Assembly (NCBI GenBank): GCA_011772595.1
Contig: WVZH01000491.1
Coordinates: 24,210 to 58,890 of the forward strand
Source of the DNA: Anaerolineales bacterium
GTDB lineage: Bacteria; Chloroflexota; Anaerolineae; Anaerolineales; E44-bin32
Direction: 5' to 3'
DNA length: 34,681 nucleotides
Positions within the stretch are counted from its first letter, which is position 1, and each line of letters starts with the position of its first letter. Shown here one piece after another: positions 26,436-34,529 of the stretch. The notes below the pieces were generated by a model, which worked only from the letters and a program-made list of their open reading frames with translations, did no database searches and was not told the origin of the DNA. Position numbers and translations under genes: made by a program.

Positions 26436-29400
26436 ATGTCCCATTCCTACTTCAAGACTCCCATCGGAGAACTTGATCCCGACGTAAGCAAGCTCATTCA
26501 ACTCGAATCTGAAAGACAAGTGAGAAGAATCATCCTCATACCCAGCGAGAGTGCTTGTCCTGTCGCCGTGAGAGAGGCTTTGGGATCGACTTTCCAGAAC
26601 ATTTACGCAGAAGGCTACCCCAACGAAGACACTCGCAACATGAGCGAGGCCGAGATCCTAGACTACAAGACGCGTTTGGCGTTTTACCGTCGTTATTCCG
26701 ATCCTCGCTACTACAAAGGGGTGGAATATGCAGATACCGTGGAGGCCCTAGCGCGTCGTCGCTGCGCGCAGGCCTTCGCCACAAATGGTGTCACAGCCGA
26801 CGACATCTACGTGAACGTGCAGGCTCTCTCAGGCTCACCGGCAAACAATGCGGTATTCCATGCGCTACTGGAACCCGGGGACACCGTCTTGAGCATGGAT
26901 CTCCTTCATGGAGGCCATCTCTCCCACGGTTCACCCGCCAACCGCTCCGGAAAATTCTTCAACATCGTGTCCTACACCGTCAATCCTGAGACCGAGCAAA
27001 TCGACTATGAGGATGTAAAAGCGCTGGCTATTGAACACAAACCCAAGATGATCATTGGAGGATATTCCTCCTACCCTTGGGCCGTGGATTGGAGAGCATT
27101 TCGTTCGATCGCCGATCTTGTGGGAGCCTACTTGCTCGCCGACATTGCCCACGTCGCCGGTCTTGTGGTCGCAGGCGCTTATCCCTCACCCATCGGCATC
27201 GCTCACGTCGTAACCACCACGACACACAAGTCCCTTTACGGGCCGCGTGGCGCAGTCATCCTGACCACAGATCCCGACCTGGCTTTCGAAATCGACCAGG
27301 CTGTCTTCCCTGGAGAGCAAGGTGGACCTCACGTCAACGTGTTCGCCGCCCTTTGCTTGACGTTCAAAATCGCACAGCGGAAGGATTTCCATGAACTACA
27401 ACATCAGGTTGTCAAGAATTGTGTGACCCTTGCCAGCCAGTTGGAAGCCCGCGGTCTGCGCGTCGCCTATGGAGGAACAAACACCCACCTGATGTGCTTA
27501 GATTGTAAGTCAATTGTGGGTCCAGATGGTGCGCCGCTTTCAGGCGATCAAGCCGCACGCATCCTCGACCTGGCGGGGATCGTCGTCAACCGTAATACCC
27601 TTCCCGGTGACGTGGAGGCTTATGATGCCTCAGGTATCCGATTGGGTACCCCCTGGATAAGTCAACTCGGGTTCAAGAAAAAGGAGACCACTGAACTCGC
27701 TGACATCATCGCCGATATCCTGCTCGCCACACAACCCATTCGCCTGGAGTGCTTAGAAGAAAGCAACATACGCGGTAAGGTCGATTTTGAAGTGTTGGAG
27801 GACGCCAAGCTTCGTGTGACTGGTCTCTGCGAGCGTGTCGGACTGGACATCGATCCGGGCTTCTCAGGCTACCCCCACTTCTACAGCATATCTGACCCTT
27901 CGACAGGCGATGAACAATGGACGGCTTTCGACATCGGCGGTGAGCGAGTACGCCCCTTCCTAAACTTCGCGGTCACAAGCGATATTGAGGAACTGCATCC
28001 CGGCGAGAGCCAGGCGACGCGCTTGATCACACCGCACGGAGAGATTGACGGAACGTTGACTTGTAATGCGACGACCGAGTATCAGCTCAGCATCCCCAAA
28101 GAGAAGGCAGCGTTATCAGCGGCATGGCTGCGCGCACTCTCCGATGGCTACGTGCGCATCGATGATGAGATTATCAGAAAGCCTATCGGTCCCGTGTGGG
28201 TACAAGAATCATCCGCCCAGCCAATGTCTCCCCTCGACAGCGATCCGATCAGCCAGACCAAGCCCTACTACATCGGCATCTCGAATGGATCGGGAAACGC
28301 GCTCCCTCCTTTCACGTGGCAAGAACCAGCAGAACGAGAAGTGAAGCGCACGCCACTTAACGAAACCCATCGCGCAATGGGCGCCAAGATGGTTCCCTTC
28401 GCAGGGTGGGATATGCCTGTGTGGTACACATCGGTTCACGATGAGCATCTGGCAGTGCGCCAGGCGGTCGGCCTGTTTGATGTTTCACACATGGGTGTAT
28501 TCCAAATTGAAGGACCAGATGCTGCCGTCTTTTTAAACCACGTCTGTCCAAACGATATCTGCGGCAACGACGTGCACCGGTTGAAAGTCGGCACCTCTCT
28601 TTATACCCACTTCCTTGATCCCGACGCTAACGTTATCGACGATCTACTCGTTTATCGACGAGGCGAAGAAAAATTCCTCCTGGTGGTCAACGCCGCCAAT
28701 GACGAAATAGACTGGGCTTGGTTGAACGCCGTGCACGACGGCCGCGTGCGCGTCGACAACGAGAGACCATGGGCGTTGACTTTCGGTCGCGGCTGCCGAC
28801 TGCGCAACTTGCGAGACCCCAAAGAGGGAGATGAGATGCTCAACGACATCGCCCTGCAAGGCCCCAGGAGTCTCGACACGCTGCTGGCACTCGGCTGTGA
28901 CGAGAGAACAGCCGTCCGCTTGAAGGCTCTTCCGTGGGCCGGTCTGATGCAGGGGGTCTTCGGGGGCTTCGATCTGGTTGTCAGCCGCACTGGCTATACC
29001 GGTGAGCGCGTGGCCTTCGAGTTATTCATCCACCCAGACAAAAGCTCTGCGCTATGGAAAGCGTTGTTGGAAGCGGGAGAACCCTTTGGTCTTAAACCTG
29101 CCGGACTAGGGGCACGCGACTCGCTTCGCACCGAAGCCGGTTTACCACTACATGGACACGAATTGGCCGGCGAACTGGCCTTGGGTGTCGGCGACTCCGG
29201 CTTCGCTACCTATGTGAAGACCTACAAACCATGGTTTATCGGCCGCGCTGCCTTCCTCGCTCAAGAAGCCGCCCGGGAAGCCGAGGTTGTGCGCTTCCGC
29301 TTCAACGATAAGGGTGTCCGCATGGCGCACACTGGCGATCCTGTCGTCGACCGGCGCGGACGGGTGATCGGGACGGTAACCTCCTGCGCGGTAGACCGCG

Positions 29401-29573
29401 AGGGCTACTTGTTAGGCCAGGCCTATCTTCAAATGAAATACACATTCGAAGGTACACCGATCGCAATCTTCCAAAGCGCACCGAAAGATGCGAGCAAAGC
29501 CCCGGCAGATCTGACCTTCGGCGATCGGGTCTCAATCCCCACGCCGGCGACGGTACTCTCGCGGTTCCCATGA
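26436..29573 (+). CDS. glyA-gcvT: Fused serine hydroxymethyltransferase - aminomethyltransferase (GlyA-GcvT), copy 2
   Basis: This is a second protein of exactly 1045 residues with the same order as the copy at 19417. It has the hydroxymethyltransferase domain with Lys265 in TTTTHKSLYGPRGA, a central segment, and the T-protein with the acidic pair Asp735-Asp736 in VIDDLLVYRR. The two copies look clearly homologous throughout but far from identical, so this is an old duplication, not a recent one. The extra loop after YAEGYP is shared. A local difference sits in the T-protein: CPNDICGNDVHRL here against CGNDISYL in copy 1, as if a few residues had been repeated. It is transcribed away from serC. 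It could be the partner for the gcvH-like gene about 3.2 kb downstream, but no gcvP is in view. Confidence 0.9.
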   Translation: MSHSYFKTPIGELDPDVSKLIQLESERQVRRIILIPSESACPVAVREALGSTFQNIYAEGYPNEDTRNMSEAEILDYKTRLAFYRRYSDPRYYKGVEYADTVEALARRRCAQAFATNGVTADDIYVNVQALSGSPANNAVFHALLEPGDTVLSMDLLHGGHLSHGSPANRSGKFFNIVSYTVNPETEQIDYEDVKALAIEHKPKMIIGGYSSYPWAVDWRAFRSIADLVGAYLLADIAHVAGLVVAGAYPSPIGIAHVVTTTTHKSLYGPRGAVILTTDPDLAFEIDQAVFPGEQGGPHVNVFAALCLTFKIAQRKDFHELQHQVVKNCVTLASQLEARGLRVAYGGTNTHLMCLDCKSIVGPDGAPLSGDQAARILDLAGIVVNRNTLPGDVEAYDASGIRLGTPWISQLGFKKKETTELADIIADILLATQPIRLECLEESNIRGKVDFEVLEDAKLRVTGLCERVGLDIDPGFSGYPHFYSISDPSTGDEQWTAFDIGGERVRPFLNFAVTSDIEELHPGESQATRLITPHGEIDGTLTCNATTEYQLSIPKEKAALSAAWLRALSDGYVRIDDEIIRKPIGPVWVQESSAQPMSPLDSDPISQTKPYYIGISNGSGNALPPFTWQEPAEREVKRTPLNETHRAMGAKMVPFAGWDMPVWYTSVHDEHLAVRQAVGLFDVSHMGVFQIEGPDAAVFLNHVCPNDICGNDVHRLKVGTSLYTHFLDPDANVIDDLLVYRRGEEKFLLVVNAANDEIDWAWLNAVHDGRVRVDNERPWALTFGRGCRLRNLRDPKEGDEMLNDIALQGPRSLDTLLALGCDERTAVRLKALPWAGLMQGVFGGFDLVVSRTGYTGERVAFELFIHPDKSSALWKALLEAGEPFGLKPAGLGARDSLRTEAGLPLHGHELAGELALGVGDSGFATYVKTYKPWFIGRAAFLAQEAAREAEVVRFRFNDKGVRMAHTGDPVVDRRGRVIGTVTSCAVDREGYLLGQAYLQMKYTFEGTPIAIFQSAPKDASKAPADLTFGDRVSIPTPATVLSRFP

Positions 29574-29651
29574 ACAGCCTGCGATCGAATATAGGTACGA
29601 CGCTACTCTCGTAGTGTGCATCAGTCCCTTGACGATGACATGAAGTTAAAC

Positions 29652-29674
29652 GCCCATGGATAAAGCCCATGGGC
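29652..29674. terminator. Hairpin between convergent fusion gene and acr3
   Basis: GCCCATGG and CCATGGGC form a perfect eight-base-pair stem with a seven-base loop. It lies about 80 bases after the fusion gene stop and 126 bases after the end of acr3, which converges on it. It is followed by TCTTGC on the plus strand, so the T-run is weak. A bidirectional terminator or stability hairpin is the best guess. Confidence 0.4.
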
Positions 29675-29799
29675 TCTTGCCTCATGCACGTTGGAAGGTG
29701 CCTTCACCGAGTCTGGCCGGGCGGTTGGTTCAACGCTCAGTTCCACATCCCGAGCAGCCTACAGCAAATTATCTCAAGCAAATCTATATCTTCTCCCAT

Positions 29800-30906
29800 T
29801 CAATCAACAACCGCTACGCGTTTTTCTAGATAAAAACGTTTTCTCATCCATAGTGCCACGTTGACCAGGATGATGAGCGTCGGAACCTCGAGCAAAGGGC
29901 CAATGACCGTAGCAAACGCCTGATCGGAGTTGATACCGAAGATGGCCACAGCCACTGCGATAGCCAGTTCAAAATCGTTGCTCGCAGCAGTAAAGGCAAC
30001 CGCCGTTGTTTCAGGATACGATGCCCCCATCCAGCGAGCAATGATAAAGGTCGCTGACCACATCACAAGGAAATAGATCAGCAGAGGGAAGGCTAGCCTT
30101 GCCACGTTCAGGGGTAATTGCACAATGTACTCACCTTTAAGTGAAAACATCACAACAATGGTGAACAACAAGGCCAACAGGGTCACAGGTCCGATTTTCG
30201 GAGCAAAGGTCCCTTCATACCATTCAATTCCCTTCCGCCTCAAAAGCGTGAAGCGTGTGATGATCCCAGCTAAGAACGGGATACCTAAGTAGAAGAAGAC
30301 TGTCTTAGCTGCTTCGGCCATGGAAATCTGCACGTCCAGATTTTCAACCAATCCAAGCCGGTTCAACAAGAATGTGATGAAGAACCATATATACACAGCA
30401 TAGAAGAGCACCTGGAACACTGCGTTGAAACCCACCAGGCCAACGGCCAATTCCCTGTCACCGTCGGCCAGTTCGTTCCATACGATAACCATGGCAATAC
30501 ACCGAGCCAGACCCACCAGGATGATCCCCACCATGTACTCGGGATAGGCACGCAGGAAAAGGATCGCAAGCACAAACATTAGTAACGGTCCTACGATCCA
30601 ATTTTGGATGAGAGAGAAAGACAGCAGCTTACGCTTGATGAAGATACGCCCGACTTCTTCATAGCGTACTTTCGCCAGAGGTGGATACATCATCAGGATT
30701 AAACCAATCGCGATGGGCACGGAAGTTGTCCCAACTTGAAGACTCGCGATCCAGCTTGTCACTGCAGGGAAGAAGTATCCCATACCTACCCCCACAGCCA
30801 TAGCCAGGAAAATCCACAGGGTGAGAAAGCGGTCGAGGAGAGAAAGCCTGCCGACGACGCTGGCTACACCTGTCTGAGTGGAGGACAGCTTGTTTTCTAC
30901 AAGCAT
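29800..30906 (-). CDS. acr3: ACR3-family arsenite efflux permease
   Basis: The 368 residues form about ten membrane helices. Cys136 in [18 protein letters not shown] is the conserved cysteine of ACR3 transporters, which is needed for arsenite movement. [20 protein letters not shown] carries the conserved acidic residue in the ninth helix. [13 protein letters not shown] also fits. ACR3 proteins expel arsenite with the proton gradient. The loop reads GLARC where many members have GCAPC or GLAPC, so one of the usual nearby residues differs. It is the last gene of the seven-gene operon and starts one base after the mini-thioredoxin stop, so the two are probably made together. Confidence 0.87.
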   Translation of the reverse strand: MLVENKLSSTQTGVASVVGRLSLLDRFLTLWIFLAMAVGVGMGYFFPAVTSWIASLQVGTTSVPIAIGLILMMYPPLAKVRYEEVGRIFIKRKLLSFSLIQNWIVGPLLMFVLAILFLRAYPEYMVGIILVGLARCIAMVIVWNELADGDRELAVGLVGFNAVFQVLFYAVYIWFFITFLLNRLGLVENLDVQISMAEAAKTVFFYLGIPFLAGIITRFTLLRRKGIEWYEGTFAPKIGPVTLLALLFTIVVMFSLKGEYIVQLPLNVARLAFPLLIYFLVMWSATFIIARWMGASYPETTAVAFTAASNDFELAIAVAVAIFGINSDQAFATVIGPLLEVPTLIILVNVALWMRKRFYLEKRVAVVD

Positions 30907-30907
30907 G

Positions 30908-31159
30908 TCAAGCCGACTCCGACGCGCTAGCGAGCCAGTTCATCACTTCGCCCTCGCTTGGTATCCTCCCGGCACAAACTACCTTTTCGTTGACCACCAG
31001 CCCCGGAGTGGCCAGGAGTTGGTAACTTCTAATTGCAGAAGAATCCGTGACCTTGATAATCTGGGCCTCAACACCTAGATTAATTACTGCGCTGTGTGCA
31101 ATCTCATCGACCTTTACGCAGTTCGCGCATCCAGGACCCAAAATCTTGATTTCAAGCAT
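30908..31159 (-). CDS. Mini-thioredoxin / redox-active disulfide protein (CxxC)
   Basis: The 83 residues begin [14 protein letters not shown], with the active-site pair Cys11 and Cys14. [20 protein letters not shown] follows, with the cis-Pro of the thioredoxin fold, and then [15 protein letters not shown]. This is the small family that includes the Thermotoga and Methanothermobacter mini-thioredoxins. Such genes are often next to membrane permeases. A dithiol redox role, reducing a partner or passing a thiol-bound ligand to the adjacent ACR3 permease, is inferred from place. A third Cys lies in VVCAG. GGAGGG lies four bases before the ATG. Confidence 0.82.
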   Translation of the reverse strand: MLEIKILGPGCANCVKVDEIAHSAVINLGVEAQIIKVTDSSAIRSYQLLATPGLVVNEKVVCAGRIPSEGEVMNWLASASESA

Positions 31160-31188
31160 GATGCCCTCCTATGTGATATTGGGTTGTT

Positions 31189-31641
31189 TCATGGAATCAC
31201 CTCGATCCTTGGATCGAGGATGATCTCAGGTTTCACCGAGTTTGCGACCAAGCTGTACTTCTGCGCTGACTCGAGGGCACGCTGCACACGAGATTCGACG
31301 AGGGACGGATTTTCGCCATCGGCCTTTACACGGATTATTGGCCAAAGACGCAGCTCAGAAAAAATCTCCGTCCGATCCAGTTTGATGCTTTTTGTGCCCT
31401 CGCAACGGCAATCATATGATTGCAGATCGAGCCTGAAGCGTTCAGCCGCCCAGAGGAACATCATCATGATGCAGGTGTTCACCGCCGCCACAAAGGCGTC
31501 CTCAGGTGTGAGCACGTTCGGATGACCATACGCATCAGGTGGGGCGGAGAAGTCCATCTTGGGACCATTACCCATGACGATATGACCCCAGTGCTCACCC
31601 TTCCACACAACGGTTGTATGATACACGGCCGTGCGGCTCAT
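31189..31641 (-). CDS. OsmC-family protein
   Basis: The 150 residues match the OsmC/Ohr fold. A beta-rich N-terminus (YHTTVVWKGEHWG) is followed by LTPEDAFVAAVNTCIMMMF, with Cys57 in the helix position of the peroxidatic cysteine. The strand with YDCRCEGT holds Cys78 and Cys80 where the family usually has one resolving cysteine. Members reduce organic peroxides or handle reactive sulfur with a dithiol, and lipoyl proteins are known reductants for some OsmC/Ohr enzymes. That makes the lipoyl gene in this operon notable. The ATG overlaps the stop of the preceding gene by four bases (ATGA), with GAGGAG upstream. Confidence 0.83.
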   Translation of the reverse strand: MSRTAVYHTTVVWKGEHWGHIVMGNGPKMDFSAPPDAYGHPNVLTPEDAFVAAVNTCIMMMFLWAAERFRLDLQSYDCRCEGTKSIKLDRTEIFSELRLWPIIRVKADGENPSLVESRVQRALESAQKYSLVANSVKPEIILDPRIEVIP

Positions 31642-32375
31642 TTATCCGACTCCTCATCGCTATAGAAAGCCGCATACGCTCGCTGCAGAGCATCAACATA
31701 GACTCGTTCTTCTCCCTCGAGTATCGGGTTGTAAACCTTGACCACTTCCAGTATTTCGGACGCTGTCTGTTCTGAAGCAGCCTTGCCAGTTTCCCGAAAT
31801 TGCTCAAAGATCAAGGGTAAGGCCACCAGCTCGACGATCTGACCATCAACAAGGATCTCTTGTGTAGGGATTTCCGAAACGCAGGAGCAGGCCGCTTCAA
31901 CCACATCCTCAATGCTCGACAAGGCCGGCCTTTGCTCTAACGGCGCACTTGCAGCATGGCTGAATTCCCTCTTCAAACTTTGATCGACCAAACTCGCTAC
32001 CTCATTGGCTGTTACATCAACCGCCTGAAGACCAGCATTGTTCAATTGACGCAGGCCTTCTGGTCGCTCAAGCGCATACTTGGCGATCAACTCGGTGACC
32101 ACTACGCTTGCCGCGGGTTCCCCGGAATACATCTCCGTCCCGCGGGCTGCGCAACGTTTCTCGCAACCGTCAATGGCGATGGTGGGAAAAAGCCGAGCGA
32201 AGGCACGATCTCCCTCACCCCCTGCGAGGAAAAGTGGCAGGCAGATTGTGACCGTGTCCTTTGGGCGCAACTCTTGCAGTACTCGAAGCGCCGCCAGACG
32301 AGTGACCGTACCTTCCGGCAATTCTTCCCCGGAGCAGGCGACAATACCAACTTTCTCTTGAGGCATTTCAAGCAT
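31638..32375 (-). CDS. DGC-motif putative zinc-binding protein with extra C-terminal domain
   Basis: The protein has 245 residues from the ATG at 32375. Residues 1 to about 125 repeat the DGC pattern of the gene upstream: VGIVACSGEELPEG with Cys14, TICLPLFLAGGEGDRAFA, and the motif AIDGCEKRC with Asp69, Gly70, Cys71 and Cys75. Residues about 155-245 form an additional domain, with SSIEDVVEAACSCVSEI, then ILVDGQIVELVALPLIFEQF, and a helical end like YNPILEGEERVYVDALQRAY. I do not recognise it by name. The DGC family is thought to bind zinc and has no settled function. The ATG at 32375 has AGGGAG seven bases upstream and overlaps the previous stop; a longer frame to 32516 only reads through the previous gene. 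Confidence 0.75.
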   Translation of the reverse strand: MLEMPQEKVGIVACSGEELPEGTVTRLAALRVLQELRPKDTVTICLPLFLAGGEGDRAFARLFPTIAIDGCEKRCAARGTEMYSGEPAASVVVTELIAKYALERPEGLRQLNNAGLQAVDVTANEVASLVDQSLKREFSHAASAPLEQRPALSSIEDVVEAACSCVSEIPTQEILVDGQIVELVALPLIFEQFRETGKAASEQTASEILEVVKVYNPILEGEERVYVDALQRAYAAFYSDEESDK

Positions 32376-32793
32376 CGCCCACTCCCTGTGTCTCATCAAG
32401 CAAGTCATCCACAACGACCACAATCTCTTCAGCCAGTGCGTGGGCAAGCTTCTGCCCACCCTCATTGAGCTTCGTGATACCTCGCGGCTTGAACAGGCGA
32501 TAGCGACGGAAGACATCTAATACGGAAAACTCTTTCGCAACCATACCTCCACATTCCTGCACCATCTTCGTAGCGCAGCCCAGCTTACAACCGTCGATTG
32601 TCACTGCTGGAAATCTGGCTATAGCAGCGCGCGCCTGCTCATCGCCCAACACCAACAGGGAAAGGGGCACGAGCAACGCCTTATCAGGACGAACATCTTC
32701 AACCACTTCGTACGCCGCCTCCCGGCTCACTGTGCCGTAGGTCTTGCCAATACCACTGCACGGTAAGATCACAACTTTTTCGCGATCGCTCAC
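32368..32793 (-). CDS. DGC-motif putative zinc-binding protein
   Basis: The 141 residues hold VVILPCSGIGKTYGTVSRE near the start (Cys12), a hydrophobic strand KALLVPLSLLVLG, and the diagnostic motif FPAVTIDGCKLGCATKMV with Asp67, Gly68, Cys69 and Cys73. Another Cys81 follows. These cysteines could bind a soft metal or metalloid. The family function is unknown. The start is GTG at 32793 and shares one base with the TAG stop of the lipoyl-protein gene. The stop lies inside the next gene, a longer DGC protein, so the two were probably produced by duplication and are co-translated. Confidence 0.8.
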   Translation of the reverse strand: MSDREKVVILPCSGIGKTYGTVSREAAYEVVEDVRPDKALLVPLSLLVLGDEQARAAIARFPAVTIDGCKLGCATKMVQECGGMVAKEFSVLDVFRRYRLFKPRGITKLNEGGQKLAHALAEEIVVVVDDLLDETQGVGDA

Positions 32794-33239
32794 TAACTCT
32801 TCCCTTCCTCTTCGATCTGACCCAACATCAAGTCAAAATAGGCTTGCGGGTCGAGCAAATCAACTCGGTCGGATTCCCAATCCGCAGCTTCAATCACGGC
32901 AACCCAACCTTCCCCGTAGGGGTCCAAATTAATGACCTCAGGAGAAGTCATCAACATCGGATTAACCGCCACCACTTTACCGCTAAGAGGTGAAGAAAGG
33001 CTGATATCCACCTTTATTGTTTCAATGACGGCCACTTCTTCACCGACCACGAGATGCGTGCTCTCAGGTTTCACCTCCGCAAATGCTACGTCGCCGCTGC
33101 GCTGTTGTAAGAAATCGGACAGACCTATACGGATGCGATTCTCTACCGGCAAAGCCCACACCCCTTCTTGGTTGTAGTAGCGATCGGAAGTGACCTTGAA
33201 AGTGAATTTATCCACGGTGGTTTCAAGCATTTCGGGCAT
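32793..33239 (-). CDS. gcvH: GcvH-like lipoyl-carrier protein in an arsenic operon
   Basis: The 148 residues show the H-protein fold of the glycine cleavage system. RIRIGLSDFLQQRSGDVAFAE is close to the conserved IGITDYAQ segment. VVGEEVAVIETIKVDISLSS has the lipoyl-lysine, Lys76, in ETIK where canonical proteins have ESVKA. PLSGKVVAVNPML and NLDPYGEGWVAVIE follow. The protein would carry a lipoyl dithiol, which binds trivalent arsenic strongly and can also carry methylamine or sulfur groups. H-proteins are usually about 127-130 residues; this one has a longer C-terminus. No gcvP, lipoyl synthase or ligase is near. ArsR lies just upstream and an OsmC, a mini-thioredoxin and ACR3 downstream, so a non-glycine role is quite possible. 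AGGA lies nine bases before the ATG. Confidence 0.82.
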   Translation of the reverse strand: MPEMLETTVDKFTFKVTSDRYYNQEGVWALPVENRIRIGLSDFLQQRSGDVAFAEVKPESTHLVVGEEVAVIETIKVDISLSSPLSGKVVAVNPMLMTSPEVINLDPYGEGWVAVIEAADWESDRVDLLDPQAYFDLMLGQIEEEGKS

Positions 33240-33277
33240 CGATCATATCCTTATCAGTATTGAAAACGATATATTCA

Positions 33278-33664
33278 CTAGCCCGCAAGGGCATTTATCT
33301 TCTCGAGACATCGAGGGCAACAACAGGACTTTGATGAATCGCCCGTGACCGGTTGGAAAACTAGCGATTGTCTCTCCTTTCGGGCAAGCGCAAAGGCTGT
33401 CTCTCGGATTACCGGCAATAGCCGGCCGATAGAGGCGTCGATTAAGTCGTAAAAGACGTTCAGACCCACCCGCCTGTCTGTCACCAAACCAGCATCTCGA
33501 AGGCGAGCCAGCTGCTGGGAGATATATGCTTGCCGCTGCCCCAAGCGATGCTCGAGATGGCACACACAGGATTCGCCCTCCCGATCCAAGACTTCCAGTA
33601 TCTGCAGTCGGATAGGGTGGGCTAGCGCTTTCGCTATCTTCGAGCTTTGCTTGTGTCCATCCAT
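33278..33664 (-). CDS. arsR: ArsR-family metalloregulator with two cysteine motifs
   Basis: The protein has 128 residues from the ATG at 33664. It has a winged helix-turn-helix: KIAKALAHPIRLQILEVL, then ESCVCHLEHRLGQRQAYISQ then QLARLRDAGLV, then a wing with VGLNVFYDL. Cys33 and Cys35 form the CVC motif at the start of the DNA-binding helix, as in the classic arsenite-sensing ArsR. The C-terminus adds CCCPRC with Cys114-116 and Cys119, a second possible metal site. It should repress the operon until arsenite or antimonite binds. GAGGGA lies seven bases before this ATG; an upstream in-frame extension to 33808 crosses the promoter and is rejected. Confidence 0.87.
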   Translation of the reverse strand: MDGHKQSSKIAKALAHPIRLQILEVLDREGESCVCHLEHRLGQRQAYISQQLARLRDAGLVTDRRVGLNVFYDLIDASIGRLLPVIRETAFALARKERQSLVFQPVTGDSSKSCCCPRCLEKINALAG

Positions 33665-33681
33665 CGCACTTTCCCTCACAC

Positions 33682-33712
33682 TATATTCAATATTCACTAT
33701 ATATAATATATA
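33682..33712. promoter_or_regulatory. AT-rich operator/promoter region of the ars operon
   Basis: ATATTCAATAT (33683-33693) is palindromic around a central base, and TATTCA occurs twice in tandem. A run of alternating TA, nearly palindromic, follows at 33698-33712. It lies 18-48 bases upstream of the arsR ATG, where self-repressing ArsR proteins usually bind over their own -10 region. Several TATA-like -10 hexamers are possible and I cannot choose one. Confidence 0.45.
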
Positions 33713-34119
33713 CCTCAGCCGATTGATCCACTGCACTTTTTCACACCAAAGGGATGACTTTCGACCATACAAAATCTCACCACACTCAGCTTGGGAAGGA
33801 CAAATCATACTTGGAGCAGGTTTGATTTGGACAAACGAAACAGCGTACCATCAGCGTGAGGAGTGCATGATTCGACAGGGTTAAGACGAGTCGACGTATA
33901 ATGAGCAAAACCACAAGGCTCCAACGACAGCTTCATATCAACGTAGATGACTCCGGGGAAACAAGCTGCCCTGACCGAATGTGGGTCAGAAGCAATCCAA
34001 CGGCTGCGCTATTTGTGGCTTAATTGTCCGAAACAAGCAGATGCCCTATGTATCCACACTTGTGAACCAACGGTTCTCATAAAAATCAACGAACCCTATG
34101 CGTGAGGAGGAACCATCCG
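33713..34119. other. Divergent intergenic region between arsR and the SMR-like pseudogene
   Basis: No convincing gene. A 40-codon frame at about 33902 starts MSKTTRLQRQ but has no good ribosome-binding site and no family resemblance. A TATAAT (33897-33902) lies on the plus strand without a matching -35 at normal spacing. The DNA just before 34120 supplies GAGGAGG as ribosome-binding site for the next gene. Confidence 0.4.
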
Positions 34120-34529
34120 ATGCACCGCTTTCGACCAATCCATAAATCCGTTCCCGCTGCTCCTCCGATCTCCACCAACGGAGCGCGTGGCTTGCTAATC
34201 ACGTTTGGACTTGCGTTGATCAATCAAGTGATGAACGTCGGGGCGACAACCGGCTTCGCTACCTCTGGGCGCAGCGAAACCCCCGAGGTTTCCTGCTCTG
34301 GCAAATCATCGGAAGTGTCTTCGGTTTAGGCACACAGCTAACCTTCGCCGGACTGGTGCGATTCTCGTCAGTCCAGCTTGCCAGTGCGGTTGGGATCGGG
34401 CTCGCCTTCCTCTCGGCCGAGGCTTTCAGCGCGTACGCAATCTTCCACGAACCTTTCACGAGAATCCAATGGCTGGGCGTCGGGACTGTATTTCTTGGCC
34501 TTATGCTACTCATTTGGGGTAGATCTTGA
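34120..34529 (+). pseudogene. SMR-like (small multidrug resistance / DMT) transporter with a frameshift
   Basis: A start ATG at 34120 follows GAGGAGG with a nine-base gap, and the first helix LLITFGLALINQVMN is read in that frame. Around 34215-34245 the coding pattern moves to the +1-shifted frame, where RNPRGFLLWQIIGSVFGLG, FSSVQLASAVGIGLAFLSAE and WLGVGTVFLGLMLLIWGRS give three more helices up to the TGA at 34529. Four helices in about 135 residues match SMR proteins such as EmrE. No ATG, GTG or TTG start lies in the second frame near the junction. A sequencing or assembly error would explain it equally well as true decay. Confidence 0.6.

Noticed and set aside
31956..32468. 170-codon plus-strand frame opposite the DGC genes
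   Set aside because: Antisense shadow without start signal or domain; the opposite strand holds tightly packed genes with conserved motifs.
33665..33808. N-terminal extension of ArsR to 33808
   Set aside because: It crosses the AT-rich promoter/operator, adds non-conserved residues, and the ATG at 33664 has a good ribosome-binding site.
33902..34024. 40-codon plus-strand frame starting MSKTTRLQRQ
   Set aside because: No ribosome-binding site, no recognised family, and a length that is common by chance.
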